From: Treponema sp. UBA4377
GTDB taxonomy: Bacteria; Spirochaetota; Spirochaetia; Treponematales; Treponemataceae
Direction of reading: 5' to 3'
Length of the DNA stretch: 40,197 nucleotides
Assembly: GCA_002391235.1 (NCBI GenBank)
Contig: DGRX01000022.1
Coordinates: forward strand, 1-40,197
Shown here: positions 7,140-15,707 of the stretch, in pieces
Position numbering within the stretch: position 1 is the stretch's first letter
Layout of the letters: each line of letters begins with the position of its first letter
Made by a program: the position numbers and the translations under genes
Notes under the pieces: generated by a model
What the model was told of the DNA's origin: nothing
Databases searched by the model: none
The model's input: the letters and a program-made list of their open reading frames with translations, nothing else

Positions 7140-8066
7140 ATGACAATCCAGCAATTAAAATACGCGCAGGGCATTTCCGAGGCTAAAAGCTTCAACAAGG
7201 CTGCGGAAAACCTTTACGTTTCCCAGCCTTCGCTGACGGCTGCCATTCACGACTTGGAAGCGGAGTTGGGAATCACGATTTTCAACCGAACTTCCAGAGG
7301 AGTGACGCTTACAAGCGAAGGCCAGGACTTTATCCTTAACGCGCGCGAGCTCCTAAGGCATTGGGAGAATGTGCTGGAAAAATACGGCGACGACGGAAAG
7401 CGAAAAAAGAAATTCGCGGTCTCAACCCAACACTATACTTTTGCCATAAAAAGCTTTGTAGAGATGGCAAAAAAAATCAACACAGACGAATACGAGCTTG
7501 CAGCCCGCGAAACAAAAACCCGCGACGTTATTGAAGACGTCGCCTCAATGAAAAGCGAGCTGGGCGTCTTGTACTTAAGCGACTTTAACCGCAAGGTGAT
7601 AACCAACTTGCTTGAGTCAAAGGAATTGGAATTCAACAAGCTGATAGACTGCGGCGCTTACGTCTACATGTGGAAAAAGCATCCGCTGGCAAAAAAAGAG
7701 CGCATAACTTTTGAAGAGCTTGAGCCGTATCCCTGCCTTTCGTTTGAGCAGGACGAGGCCGGCGAATTTTATTTTGCCGAAGAAATTTTTTCGGAGCGAA
7801 AGCACCGCCGCGTCATCAAGGTCAACGACCGCGGAACGATTCTTAACATGATGGTCGGCCTTAACGGCTACACTCTTTGCTGCGGAATCATATCTGAGGA
7901 GTTGAACGGTTCCGACTACGTGGCCGTTCCCTTTTGCGACGGAGCCAAAGAAAACAGCCCCGCGATGCAAATCGGATGGATAAAGAAAAAGAACCTAAGC
8001 CTAAGCGCGATCGGCCAATGCTACGTTGACGAGATGAAAAAGTATTTGGCTTCTTACAAAATCTAG
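7140..8066 (+). CDS. LysR-family transcriptional regulator
   Basis: The 308-residue protein has the LysR layout. An N-terminal winged helix occupies about residues 1-60 (FNKAAENLYVSQPSLTAAIHDLEAELGITIFNR, split here only for reference to the recognition helix SQPSLTAAIHDLE). An effector-binding periplasmic-protein-like fold follows from about 90 to 300. It probably binds a small metabolite and controls a few promoters; the ligand cannot be told. It follows purA by nine bases without a Shine-Dalgarno. TTGCGC (7104-7109) and TAAAAG (7128-7133), with an 18-base spacer and six bases to the ATG, may give it a leaderless promoter inside purA. Its TAG stop shares a CTAG tetramer with the stop of convergent murD. 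Confidence 0.85.
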   Translation: MTIQQLKYAQGISEAKSFNKAAENLYVSQPSLTAAIHDLEAELGITIFNRTSRGVTLTSEGQDFILNARELLRHWENVLEKYGDDGKRKKKFAVSTQHYTFAIKSFVEMAKKINTDEYELAARETKTRDVIEDVASMKSELGVLYLSDFNRKVITNLLESKELEFNKLIDCGAYVYMWKKHPLAKKERITFEELEPYPCLSFEQDEAGEFYFAEEIFSERKHRRVIKVNDRGTILNMMVGLNGYTLCCGIISEELNGSDYVAVPFCDGAKENSPAMQIGWIKKKNLSLSAIGQCYVDEMKKYLASYKI

Positions 8067-9583
8067 AAAATCTTTTTGACGGCGGCCATGAATTTTTCTC
8101 CGCGGTCAAACTCATTCGAGAACATTCCAAACGACGTGCAGCCCGGCGAAAAGACCACCGTGTCGTTTTGCGCCGCGGCGGTTTCGATGTTGTCAAAATC
8201 TTTTTTAAGCGTTTCAAGCAATTCGTCCAAGGAATTGTAAGGGCCGTGATAGGCGATTTTCTTTTGGTCCAGCAAAGGAAGCAGCTTGTCCGTTCCGCTT
8301 CCGGCCAAAAGGTAAAGGCTTGCCACCGGCGTTTTTTGAACGGCCTCGGCCAAAGGCTCAAAGTCCAAGCCCTTGTCGGTTCCGCCGCTTATGAACACAA
8401 CCGGCTTTCCAAACGCTGCGCTTGCGGCCGCTGCCGCCTCTGGCACGGTGGAGCAAGAGTCGTTGTAAAAGCGGACGTTTCTTTGCGCGGCGCTTTTAAA
8501 GCTGTGAAAGAATTGCAGGCGGTGCGGAATGCCGTTCCATTCGCCAAGAATTTTTTGTATGTCCTGCGCCTGGACTCCCATCAAGTAAAGGACCAGCGCC
8601 GCGTTCATTACGTTTTGGCGCATGTGGCGGCCGGGCACGTTCACCGCTCCCAAAATTTTCGTGTCGTTCGTTTTTGAGGGGATTCGCGCCAAGGCTTCCA
8701 AATCGTTTTTGTCGTCAAAGCTAAGCCAAACGCCGTATTGGCTGTCGTCAAGCGGGTCTTGCTTGTAGCGCAAAACTTTTGCCTTGCATTCGCTGGCGAA
8801 CACGTTTCCCCAAGTCCCGCCTTCTTTTGGGCCGGCGCCAAAGGGGTCTTTGTCCGCGTCGCAAATCATAAAGTCGTCCGCGTCCTGGTCGGCGTAAATC
8901 AATTTTTTGTCGGCGATGTAGTCTTCCATGTTGCCGTACCAGTTTTGGTGGTCGGGAACGATTTTTGTAATCAATGAAATTTTCGGCTTTAAAAGGCCGC
9001 GGCCCCTAAGGTCGGCCAGCTGCCAGCTTGAAAGCTCCAAAACAACCGGCGTCTTTTCGTTGGTTTCTTCCAAAAAGTTTAGCGGGCTTACCGTGATGTT
9101 TCCGCCCAAAAAGGCCTTAAAGCCGGCTTTGTTCAAGCCGTAATGTATCGCGCTTACGGTAGACGACTTTCCCTTGCTTCCTGTAACCGCGATGATCGGC
9201 GCCTTTGTGAATTGCAAGAACAAGCTGATGTCTGTTTCTATCGCCGGAGCGGCGCTTAAAAATTCGTTTCCTTGAATTTTCACGCCGGGATTCTTTATGA
9301 CGCAGTCGGCGTCCCTAAAGTCTTCGATTCTGTGGCCGCCCAAAACGTAGGTCAAGCGTTCCTTGTTAAGCGTGTCGTCAAAGGCGATGGAGTTTAGGGT
9401 TGGCTTTAACTGCTCCTCCGTTTTCATGTCGGTGACCAAAACGTAGGCGCCGCGCTTAAGCAAAAAGCGCGCGACAGCCTCTCCGCCGCCGTTAAGGCCC
9501 AAGCCCATTACTGTGATGTGTTTGTCCTTTATGTCGTCGATCGATTTAAAGAAACATCCTTTGGGGTAAACATGGGCTTTCAT
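8063..9583 (-). CDS. murD: UDP-N-acetylmuramoylalanine--D-glutamate ligase
   Basis: MurD adds D-glutamate to UDP-MurNAc-L-alanine in cytoplasmic peptidoglycan synthesis. The N-terminal Rossmann part reads ITVMGLGLNGGGEAVARFL. The Mur-ligase ATP loop GSKGKSSTV lies near residue 135. The central part contains the MurD-like NDSCSTVPEAAAAA and ISGGTDKG, and the end PGCTSFGMFSNEFDRGEKF is typical of the family. At 506 residues it is longer than the common ~440-450, with extra length in the central domain. A GGAGG ribosome site precedes the start at 9583. It is the last gene of a murE-ddl-murD operon and meets the LysR gene tail to tail with a four-base overlap, leaving no room for a terminator. 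Confidence 0.93.
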   Translation of the reverse strand: MKAHVYPKGCFFKSIDDIKDKHITVMGLGLNGGGEAVARFLLKRGAYVLVTDMKTEEQLKPTLNSIAFDDTLNKERLTYVLGGHRIEDFRDADCVIKNPGVKIQGNEFLSAAPAIETDISLFLQFTKAPIIAVTGSKGKSSTVSAIHYGLNKAGFKAFLGGNITVSPLNFLEETNEKTPVVLELSSWQLADLRGRGLLKPKISLITKIVPDHQNWYGNMEDYIADKKLIYADQDADDFMICDADKDPFGAGPKEGGTWGNVFASECKAKVLRYKQDPLDDSQYGVWLSFDDKNDLEALARIPSKTNDTKILGAVNVPGRHMRQNVMNAALVLYLMGVQAQDIQKILGEWNGIPHRLQFFHSFKSAAQRNVRFYNDSCSTVPEAAAAASAAFGKPVVFISGGTDKGLDFEPLAEAVQKTPVASLYLLAGSGTDKLLPLLDQKKIAYHGPYNSLDELLETLKKDFDNIETAAAQNDTVVFSPGCTSFGMFSNEFDRGEKFMAAVKKIF

Positions 9584-9618
9584 TTTAATCCTCCATATCG
9601 GCGGCTTTATTGCCGCTG

Positions 9619-10749
9619 TTAGCGTGACGTCAAAAGTTTTTTGCCTGCTTCAAAGCGTTCCAAAGCCTCGTCAATCAAAAGGTTGATCAAGTCCTTGTAG
9701 CCAAGGCCGGCGGCTTCGCACATTTTTGGGAACATGCTGATGGACGTGAAGCCTGGAATCGTGTTGATTTCGTTGATGTAAATCGCGCCTGAATCCTTGT
9801 CGATGAAAAAGTCAACGCGGCTAAGTCCCGAGCAGTCCAAGACCGAGTAGGCCTTTACGGCAAGCTCCTTGATGATTTTTGTAGTCGTTTCGTCGATGTC
9901 CGCCGGAATCTTGAGCGCGGCGCCGTCGGGGTCTTTGTATTTTGCGTCGTAGTCGTAGAACTCGTGGGTGGGAAGAATCTCGCCGGGAGTGTAGGCCTTT
10001 ACGGCGCTAAAGGCGTTTTCGGGATTTTGAATGATTGCGTTTCCGGTGACGCTGCACTCAACCTCGCGCGCGTTGATCGCTTTTTCGACCAAGACCTTGT
10101 TGTCCCACATAAAGGCTTCGCCAAGCGCCATGCTAAACTCGCGCGCGTTGGAGGCCTTGCTTGCTCCTACAGAAGAGCCGGCGTTGCAGGGTTTTACAAA
10201 AAGCGGAAATCCAAAGTCGGCGATTGCCTTTTCGACCAAGGCGTCGTAGCGCTTGTTGTCGTTTATGTCCGCTCGCGTAAAGCAGTAGTAGGGAACGACA
10301 GGAAGGCCGTTGCTTTTCCAAATGACTTTTGTCTTTTCCTTGTCCATCGTAATGCCGCTGGCCATTACGCCGCAGCCGACGTAAGGAAGCTCGGCCGCTT
10401 CCAGCAAGCCTTGCATGACTCCGTCTTCGCAAAATGTTCCGTGAACAACGCCAAAGACCGCGTCAACCTGCAATGACTTTCCGCTGACTGAAAGCGCGTC
10501 CTTTTTTCCGCCTGGAATTATGTTCACAAGCTTTGCGGGGTCTTCGTCAATTTTAAAAGCGGCGCTTGAATCGCCCTGAACGCGCTTAAGCTCGTCGTCG
10601 CTTTGCAAATACCATTTTCCGTTTTTGGCGATTCCGATTGGAATGATTTTGTACTTTGCAGGATCCAAATTGCGGGCTACGGAGCTTGCGCTTACAAGGG
10701 AAACTTCGTGCTCGCTTGACTTTCCGCCGAATAAAATCGCTAGATTCAT
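9619..10749 (-). CDS. ddl: D-alanine--D-alanine ligase
   Basis: Ddl joins two D-alanines with ATP to supply the terminal dipeptide of the peptidoglycan precursor. The 376-residue protein starts with the family motif ILFGGKSSEHEVSL. It has the ATP-grasp region FPLFVKPCNAGSSVGASKA near 178-196 and metal-binding residues in RVDFFIDKDSGAIYINEINTIPGF (read as RVDFF near 312 and EINTIPGF near 328). The start at 10749 has an AAGGAAG ribosome site and lies one base after the murE stop, so translation is probably coupled. murD follows after 35 bases. Confidence 0.95.
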   Translation of the reverse strand: MNLAILFGGKSSEHEVSLVSASSVARNLDPAKYKIIPIGIAKNGKWYLQSDDELKRVQGDSSAAFKIDEDPAKLVNIIPGGKKDALSVSGKSLQVDAVFGVVHGTFCEDGVMQGLLEAAELPYVGCGVMASGITMDKEKTKVIWKSNGLPVVPYYCFTRADINDNKRYDALVEKAIADFGFPLFVKPCNAGSSVGASKASNAREFSMALGEAFMWDNKVLVEKAINAREVECSVTGNAIIQNPENAFSAVKAYTPGEILPTHEFYDYDAKYKDPDGAALKIPADIDETTTKIIKELAVKAYSVLDCSGLSRVDFFIDKDSGAIYINEINTIPGFTSISMFPKMCEAAGLGYKDLINLLIDEALERFEAGKKLLTSR

Positions 10750-10750
10750 T

Positions 10751-12445
10751 TTACACTTCCTTATTGTATCCTAATTCCGCCAGCGCTTTTTTCGCCTCGG
10801 CGATTTCGTCGTATGGCATCGCGTGGTCTTTGTATATGATGGAATTTTCGTGTCCCTTTCCCAAAAGCAAAACTATGTCGCCTCTTTTGGCCATTCCAAA
10901 AGCCTGCCTGATTGCGGCGGGCCTGTCTGGCGTGATGAACAAGTCTTTGCCGAGCGTTTTTCCTTCCTGCAAGGCGCCAGCGGCGATTTGCTCCAAAAGC
11001 GCTTTGGGGTCTTCGCCGCGCGGGTCTTCGTCGCACAAAATTATTATGTCGCAGTACTTGGCCGCGATTTGTCCTTGCAAGGGCCTCTTTGTAAGGTCGC
11101 GCTCGCCGCCGCTTCCAAACAAGGCGAATATTCTTTTGTCAGAGCGCTTTCGGATTGGCGGAAAAATCGCTTCAAAGCTTGACGGCGTGTGCGCGTAGTC
11201 AACGATGACTTCAAAATCTTGGCCGCGCTGGATTTTTGTCATTCTGCCGGTAACCGGAATCAAGCTGTTCGCGCGGCGGGCAAGTTCGCGCAGCGGAACG
11301 CCGGCCATCTTGTTGACGGCGATCATCGCGGCCATTATGTTCATCGCGTTAAAGGCTCCGACGCAAGTCGAGCGCGCTGTTATGCTTTCGTGGCTTTGGT
11401 CAAAGGCCGAGCCGTGGTCAAACTCAAATTCAAGGTAGTCTTGCGCGGCGTCGATTTTTTTCGCCGACAAATATTCAACGCCGTCAATCGGTTGGACTTC
11501 CTTTGCGGCAAAGCCGTAGCAGGCCGCTTGCGTCGCATGGACAAAGTAGGCGGCCGAAGGATCTTCCATGTTGACGATTCCGCATGGAGTTAAGTCCAAG
11601 GGAACGTTGTTGACAACCTTGTGGTGGTCGTGTTTGTCCAAGGCGCGGAAAAGGTTCGCCTTGTCGTCGCGGTATTGCTCAAAAGTTTTGTGGAACTCCA
11701 AGTGTTCCAGCGTGACGTTCATAAAAACGCCGCAGTCAAAAAGAACATGGTCCAAGCGGCCAAGCTTTTCGCTTAGTCCATGGCTTGAGCTTTCGACAAC
11801 CGCGTACTCGCAGCCGTTCTGAACCATCTCGTAAAGCTCGCGCTGGATTATCGGCGCTTCGGGAGTGGTGGAGTGAACGGGGTTTGCCACCGCTTCGTCT
11901 CCCAAGGAATACTGAACGGTTGAAATAAAGCCGGCCCTTTTTCCAGACAAGCGCAAAAGCTGCCAGATAAAGCTAACTGTCGAAGACTTTCCTTCGGTTC
12001 CGGTGACGCCGATGACTATCAATTTTTTGGAAGGGTTTCCGTAAAAGTCTGAGGCTACGGGAGCCATCGCCTTTCGAGCGTCGGCGACTTTTAGCAAAAC
12101 CGGCATGACCAAGTCCGACAGTTTTTTGTCGGCGCTTCCCATGTTGTTCAAGGTTCTGCAAACGATGGATTTAGCGATTTGAGCGCTTTCTTCTTTTGTC
12201 AATTCGTCTTGGTAAACTATTATGCTGGCGCCGGAATCAATCGCCTGCGCGATGAACTTGTTTCCGTTTACATGCGTTCCGGGAAGAGCGAAAAAAAGAT
12301 AGTTTTCCTTGACTTCGCGCGAATCAAAGGCAAGGCCTGCGATTGGCGTCGCGCCAATAAGGGAACTGTCAAGCGGGCTAACGCCGTCCGCCGCGACCGC
12401 CTTGCACTCAAAGAAATCCAACAAAGAAGACAGCTTTTTTTCCAT
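10751..12445 (-). CDS. murE: UDP-MurNAc-tripeptide synthetase (MurE)
   Basis: MurE adds the third amino acid, a diamino acid in most bacteria, to UDP-MurNAc-L-Ala-D-Glu. The 564-residue protein has the MurE N-terminal domain (IAGLAFDSREVKENYLFFALPG near 33-54). The ATP loop is GVTGTEGKSSTV near 145. HSTTPEAP and the ESSSHGL motif bind substrate, the tail contains DYAHTP, and FGSGGERDLTKRP is followed by DEDPRGEDP. The meso-diaminopimelate signature DNPR is replaced by DEDPRGEDP, so the added residue could be ornithine or another diamino acid; this is inference. It starts the murE-ddl-murD operon. The -10 box ends nine bases before the ATG at 12445 with no ribosome site, so the message may be leaderless. 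Confidence 0.93.
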   Translation of the reverse strand: MEKKLSSLLDFFECKAVAADGVSPLDSSLIGATPIAGLAFDSREVKENYLFFALPGTHVNGNKFIAQAIDSGASIIVYQDELTKEESAQIAKSIVCRTLNNMGSADKKLSDLVMPVLLKVADARKAMAPVASDFYGNPSKKLIVIGVTGTEGKSSTVSFIWQLLRLSGKRAGFISTVQYSLGDEAVANPVHSTTPEAPIIQRELYEMVQNGCEYAVVESSSHGLSEKLGRLDHVLFDCGVFMNVTLEHLEFHKTFEQYRDDKANLFRALDKHDHHKVVNNVPLDLTPCGIVNMEDPSAAYFVHATQAACYGFAAKEVQPIDGVEYLSAKKIDAAQDYLEFEFDHGSAFDQSHESITARSTCVGAFNAMNIMAAMIAVNKMAGVPLRELARRANSLIPVTGRMTKIQRGQDFEVIVDYAHTPSSFEAIFPPIRKRSDKRIFALFGSGGERDLTKRPLQGQIAAKYCDIIILCDEDPRGEDPKALLEQIAAGALQEGKTLGKDLFITPDRPAAIRQAFGMAKRGDIVLLLGKGHENSIIYKDHAMPYDEIAEAKKALAELGYNKEV

Positions 12446-12454
12446 AGCGCCATT

Positions 12455-12483
12455 ATTTTATCGCATATTGAAAGTAATTACAA
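12455..12483 (-). promoter_or_regulatory. murE operon promoter
   Basis: On the minus strand TTGTAA (12478-12483) and TAAAAT (12455-12460) are 17 bases apart. Only nine bases separate the -10 box from the murE ATG. Fold-back element C begins five bases upstream of the -35 box. Confidence 0.6.
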
Positions 12484-12488
12484 CTAGC

Positions 12489-12868
12489 GCGGCAAGGCGG
12501 GACAAACGAATCATAAGAAAAACAAAACGCGGACTCTATAGGCGGATTAAGAGAAATGTAAAGCCTCTAAAAAGCTCCCAGTCGCGAATGCGTCCGATCT
12601 CGTTTCCGTTGGAAACGAGGCCTCTAATGGCATTGCAGTCGCGCAGGAGCGCTCCGCACGGCTCGGCACCTACTGTCTTGTCAGCGCAAAATGATTGCCA
12701 GCCCGCGTAAGCGGGCAGTTGAATAAATTTCCTTAAGCAAAACGGAGGGCTTGCCCGACGTAGAGTTGCCGCCGGCCGCATCACTCCTTCGCGCTTTTTT
12801 GATTTTTTTATTCCGCCTATAGAGCCTGCGTTTTTATTGCTAGTAAACTGTTTGTCCCGCCTTGCCGC
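12489..12868. repeat. Fold-back element C (380 bp)
   Basis: Perfect 19-base outer arms GCGGCAAGGCGGGACAAAC (12489-12507) and its complement (12850-12868) are followed inward by CTCTATAGGCGGA (12533-12545) and its complement (12814-12826). Inside are a nine-base hairpin CTCGTTTCC-GTT-GGAAACGAG (12599-12619) and an apex GCCCGC-GTAA-GCGGGC followed by AGTTGAATAAATTTC, resembling the cores of elements A and B. No credible reading frame is present. With element B it fills the 750-base murE-queD intergenic region. Confidence 0.72.
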
Positions 12869-12926
12869 TTTTTGAAAAAGCTTCAAATATATGAATTTTG
12901 GCGCTATGAAATTATGGCGGGAAAAA

Positions 12927-13156
12927 GGGGCGGCTTACAGGACAAACGCAATAAAAAAATAAAACTAAAGCGGCGCGAAGGCGCGGACAACATTGCGAAA
13001 ACTCTCTGTCTGCATCTGCCGCGATAGCGGCAGAGTTAATAGTTTCAAGATGCAGACAGCGAGTAGCGCAGTTATCAAGCGGTTTTGCAATGTTGGCCGC
13101 AACTGGGAGCCGCATTTTTTATGCTTTTATAATGCGTTTGCCCTGTAAGCCGCCCC
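12927..13156. repeat. Fold-back element B (230 bp) with conserved core
   Basis: Outer arms of 24 bases at 12927-12950 and 13133-13156 (GGGGCGGCTTACAGG and CAAACGCA conserved in the stem) pair with one mismatch. The core stem CTGTCTGCAT (13006-13015) pairs with ATGCAGACAG (13050-13059). It is capped by CTGCCGC-GATA-GCGGCAG (13016-13033) and followed by ATAGTTTCAAG. Compared with element A, five of the ten core base pairs differ and all remain paired. It ends ten bases before the queD -35 box. Confidence 0.78.
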
Positions 13157-13166
13157 GATTTTTGGC

Positions 13167-13195
13167 TTGCAACAAATCCTTTTTATAACTATAAT
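13167..13195 (+). promoter_or_regulatory. queD promoter (leaderless)
   Basis: TTGCAA (13167-13172) and TATAAT (13190-13195) have a 17-base spacer. Six bases separate the -10 box from the ATG at 13202, so transcription should start at or beside the start codon. No Shine-Dalgarno is present. Confidence 0.75.
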
Positions 13196-13201
13196 CTTCG
13201 T

Positions 13202-13576
13202 ATGTTTGAAGTAAGAGTTGAAGACGATTTTGCGGCGGCGCATTTTTTGCGCGACTATAACGGCAAGTGCGAGGCCTTGCACGGCCATAATTACAAGGTT
13301 TTTGTCCACGTCCGCGGCTCGGCCCTTAACGATGGCGGAATGCTCTTGGACTTTACGCAGCTAAAGGCCGCGCTAAAAAAAGTTTTGGCCGCGCTTGACC
13401 ACACCAACCTTAACGACAATCCCTTCTTTGACCAAAATCCCAGCGCCGAGCGGATCGCGCTTTACATTTGCCAAAATGTCCAGGCGGAGCTTGACGCGCA
13501 AAAAAAAGACGTCCGCCTTTATTCGGTGGACGTCTTTGAAACCGATAAAAATCGGGCTACATATTATCCCGACTAA
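13202..13576 (+). CDS. queD: 6-carboxytetrahydropterin synthase (QueD)
   Basis: QueD converts dihydroneopterin triphosphate to 6-carboxy-tetrahydropterin, an early step towards queuosine in tRNA. The 124-residue length is typical. Zinc-ligand histidines are seen in FAAAHFL (near 14) and CEALHGHNY (with the catalytic Cys at about 23). LDHTNLND near 66-73, PSAERIALYI near 81 and VFETDKNRATY at the end are family motifs. No other queuosine gene is in the window. The start is supported by a promoter placed for a leaderless message. The TAA stop overlaps the stop of the convergent chemoreceptor gene. A eukaryotic-type 6-pyruvoyl-tetrahydropterin synthase activity is less likely but belongs to the same fold. 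Confidence 0.92.
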   Translation: MFEVRVEDDFAAAHFLRDYNGKCEALHGHNYKVFVHVRGSALNDGGMLLDFTQLKAALKKVLAALDHTNLNDNPFFDQNPSAERIALYICQNVQAELDAQKKDVRLYSVDVFETDKNRATYYPD

Positions 13577-15645
13577 ACTGTAAAATTGTTGATCTCTTGG
13601 CCAATCTTGAAGATTGATTCCTTGAGCGTGCTTGTAACGTCTTTCAAGGCGGAGCCTGTCTCGTTGATCTTTTCGGCGCCTTGGGCCATTTCTTCCATGC
13701 TTCCCTTCATCGCCAAAGTCGCGTCCTGCAAGAGGCGGACTTCGTTAAGGATCAACTTATTGCCTTCAGTCATTTCTTCGCTGGCGTTGCGAACTTCGAT
13801 TGAACCGTCGTTCATGTTCTTAAGCGCTTCGCTGATCTGGCGGCTTCCCTCTGTCTGCTCTTCCATAGCGGTGCGAATTTGAATGACAAGCTGGTCTGTG
13901 TCGCGGATCTTGTCGGCGACGACTGTGAGCGCTTGGGCCGACTCGTCGCTGGCGGCGACAACGCTGGAAATCGATTCCTTGATTTTTGCAAGCTGTTCGC
14001 CGATAGTCTTTGACTGACCGGTTGAAGTCTCAGAAAGCTTTCGGATTTCGTCGGCGACAACGCTAAAGCCTTTGCCCGCGTCGCCGGCGTGGGCGGCCTC
14101 GATCGCCGCGTTCATGGCCAAGAGGTTTGTCTGGGCCGCGATGTTGGCGATGGCCTGGTTGGCGTCCTCAAGCATTGCGGACTGGGTTTCAATCTGCTGA
14201 ATCTTTTCGTTGACGTCCTGCTGCTTCTTAAAGCCGATGTCGGCGTTTTGGTTAAGCTCTTCGAATGAGTTGGCCATTCTTTCCACGTTTTGGTTGACCG
14301 AAGAAATGTTTCCGATCATCTCTTCGACCGCGGCTGAAGCCTGCGTGATTCCGGCTGTCTGGCCTTCGATCATCTTGTTCAAAGAGTCGATGTTTGAAGA
14401 AATCTGGTTCACCGCGCCGGCTGTTTGGTTTACGCTCTGGCCCTGGTTTTCGATCTGGGAGTGGATTGAATCGATGTTGGCGATAATCTCCGTAATCGCG
14501 CTGGCGGTGTCCTGGCTGATGGCGCCCATGTTCTCGCCGCCGGCCTCCAATTCCTTGTCCTGGTTCTTGACGATTTGGATGATTCCCTGCAAGCGCTCGA
14601 CAAAGGCGTTGAAGCCGCCGACAACTTCGCCGACTTCGTCTTGGGATTTTGTCGTGATTCTTTGTGTAAGGTCGGCCTTGCCGCTGGCAATCTTAAGAAG
14701 GTTGTCGCGAACGTTGAGAACTGGCCTGACGACTACAAAGCGAACGATGATTGTTGTCAAGATTGAAATGATTACCAGCATTATGATGATTGACGGAATT
14801 ACAAGCTTTAGAGTCTGCTCGGTGGCTTCCGTGATTACATGCTGGTTCTGGGCCATAAAAAGCATTCCGACAACTTGTCCGTCAGGATTTTTGTGGGGAA
14901 TGTAAACCGCGCGGTAGTTAAGGCCGCCAAGCACAAGGCTCAGTCTAACGGTTTCGCCTTTTCCCAAAACGCGGCTAAGAACTTCCTTGTTGTCGATTCT
15001 GGTTCCGGTCATCGGGTTTCCCTTGCTGTCGCGGAGGGTTGTCGAAACGCGCAAGTCTCCGCGGAATACGGTACATTCGGTTCCGTGGGCTTCCTTGACC
15101 AAGTTGACAAAGTCTTCCCTTACAAAGTCATAGCCTGAAAGAACGGCGCCTACAACTTCTCCCTGGTAGCGCACAGGAGCGGCGTATACAAGGCCCCAAG
15201 GCATCCAATCCTTTTCCACCCATGAATAGCTGTTGGCGTCGCCGCGCATGACATTTTGATAAGCCTGAATGTCGCTTATGTTTTTGCCCACGCCAACTGA
15301 ACCGGCAAGAACGTCTCCGCTTCGGTCCACGATGAGAAGGTAGTCGGCGTCCATGCTGCCGACTTGGCCTTGGACCACGGCTTGCAAAACAGGCAAGTCG
15401 TTGTTGACAAGGCCGGTTGTGGTGCGGTTAAGGCCTGCGATTGTCTTTGATTCCGCCGCTAGCGTCTGTTCCCAGTTTTGCAAAAGCACTTCTCCGCCAT
15501 GGCCGGCAATCTTTACATTGCTGTCAACTTCCTCGGCAAATTTGCTTTTGAATGTCAAAATAGAAATTACGCAAACTGTTATCGATGACAAAATTACCAT
15601 CGCGGCAACGATGGTAAATATCTTAAAGGATAGTTTTACTTTCAT
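13573..15645 (-). CDS. Methyl-accepting chemotaxis protein (first of pair)
   Basis: A membrane chemoreceptor of 690 residues signals to CheA/CheW. A transmembrane helix at about 8-30 is followed by a periplasmic sensor of about 250 residues with Cache-like features (VGSMDADYLLIVDRSGDVLAGSVG). A second helix lies near 282-305 (IPSIIIMLVIISILTTIIV), a HAMP linker follows to about 360, and then a long coiled-coil signalling domain. The hairpin tip AQTNLLAMNAAIEAAHAG is canonical. An AAGGAG ribosome site precedes 15645. It is 62 bases downstream of a paralogous receptor and probably cotranscribed. The ligand is unknown; the sensor differs from that of its neighbour, so the pair likely reports different ligands. 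Confidence 0.93.
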   Translation of the reverse strand: MKVKLSFKIFTIVAAMVILSSITVCVISILTFKSKFAEEVDSNVKIAGHGGEVLLQNWEQTLAAESKTIAGLNRTTTGLVNNDLPVLQAVVQGQVGSMDADYLLIVDRSGDVLAGSVGVGKNISDIQAYQNVMRGDANSYSWVEKDWMPWGLVYAAPVRYQGEVVGAVLSGYDFVREDFVNLVKEAHGTECTVFRGDLRVSTTLRDSKGNPMTGTRIDNKEVLSRVLGKGETVRLSLVLGGLNYRAVYIPHKNPDGQVVGMLFMAQNQHVITEATEQTLKLVIPSIIIMLVIISILTTIIVRFVVVRPVLNVRDNLLKIASGKADLTQRITTKSQDEVGEVVGGFNAFVERLQGIIQIVKNQDKELEAGGENMGAISQDTASAITEIIANIDSIHSQIENQGQSVNQTAGAVNQISSNIDSLNKMIEGQTAGITQASAAVEEMIGNISSVNQNVERMANSFEELNQNADIGFKKQQDVNEKIQQIETQSAMLEDANQAIANIAAQTNLLAMNAAIEAAHAGDAGKGFSVVADEIRKLSETSTGQSKTIGEQLAKIKESISSVVAASDESAQALTVVADKIRDTDQLVIQIRTAMEEQTEGSRQISEALKNMNDGSIEVRNASEEMTEGNKLILNEVRLLQDATLAMKGSMEEMAQGAEKINETGSALKDVTSTLKESIFKIGQEINNFTV

Positions 15646-15707
15646 GCAATCTCCTTACTATAAGTAAAGAAATTATAGCATGCCTTTTTCCAAAAAGCAA
15701 GAGAAAA

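Noticed and set aside
12510..12890. Reading frames of 100-130 codons inside element C
   Set aside because: Both strands are open only because the sequence is a GC-rich inverted repeat; no ribosome sites or recognisable protein features.
5546..13156. Fold-back elements as integron attC sites
   Set aside because: They are 170-380 bases long, lack the GTTRRRY core at the arm ends, and no integron integrase or cassette array is present.
5546..13156. Fold-back elements as MITEs of one transposon family
   Set aside because: Terminal arms differ between copies, whereas one transposase would need shared ends; no clear target-site duplications were seen.
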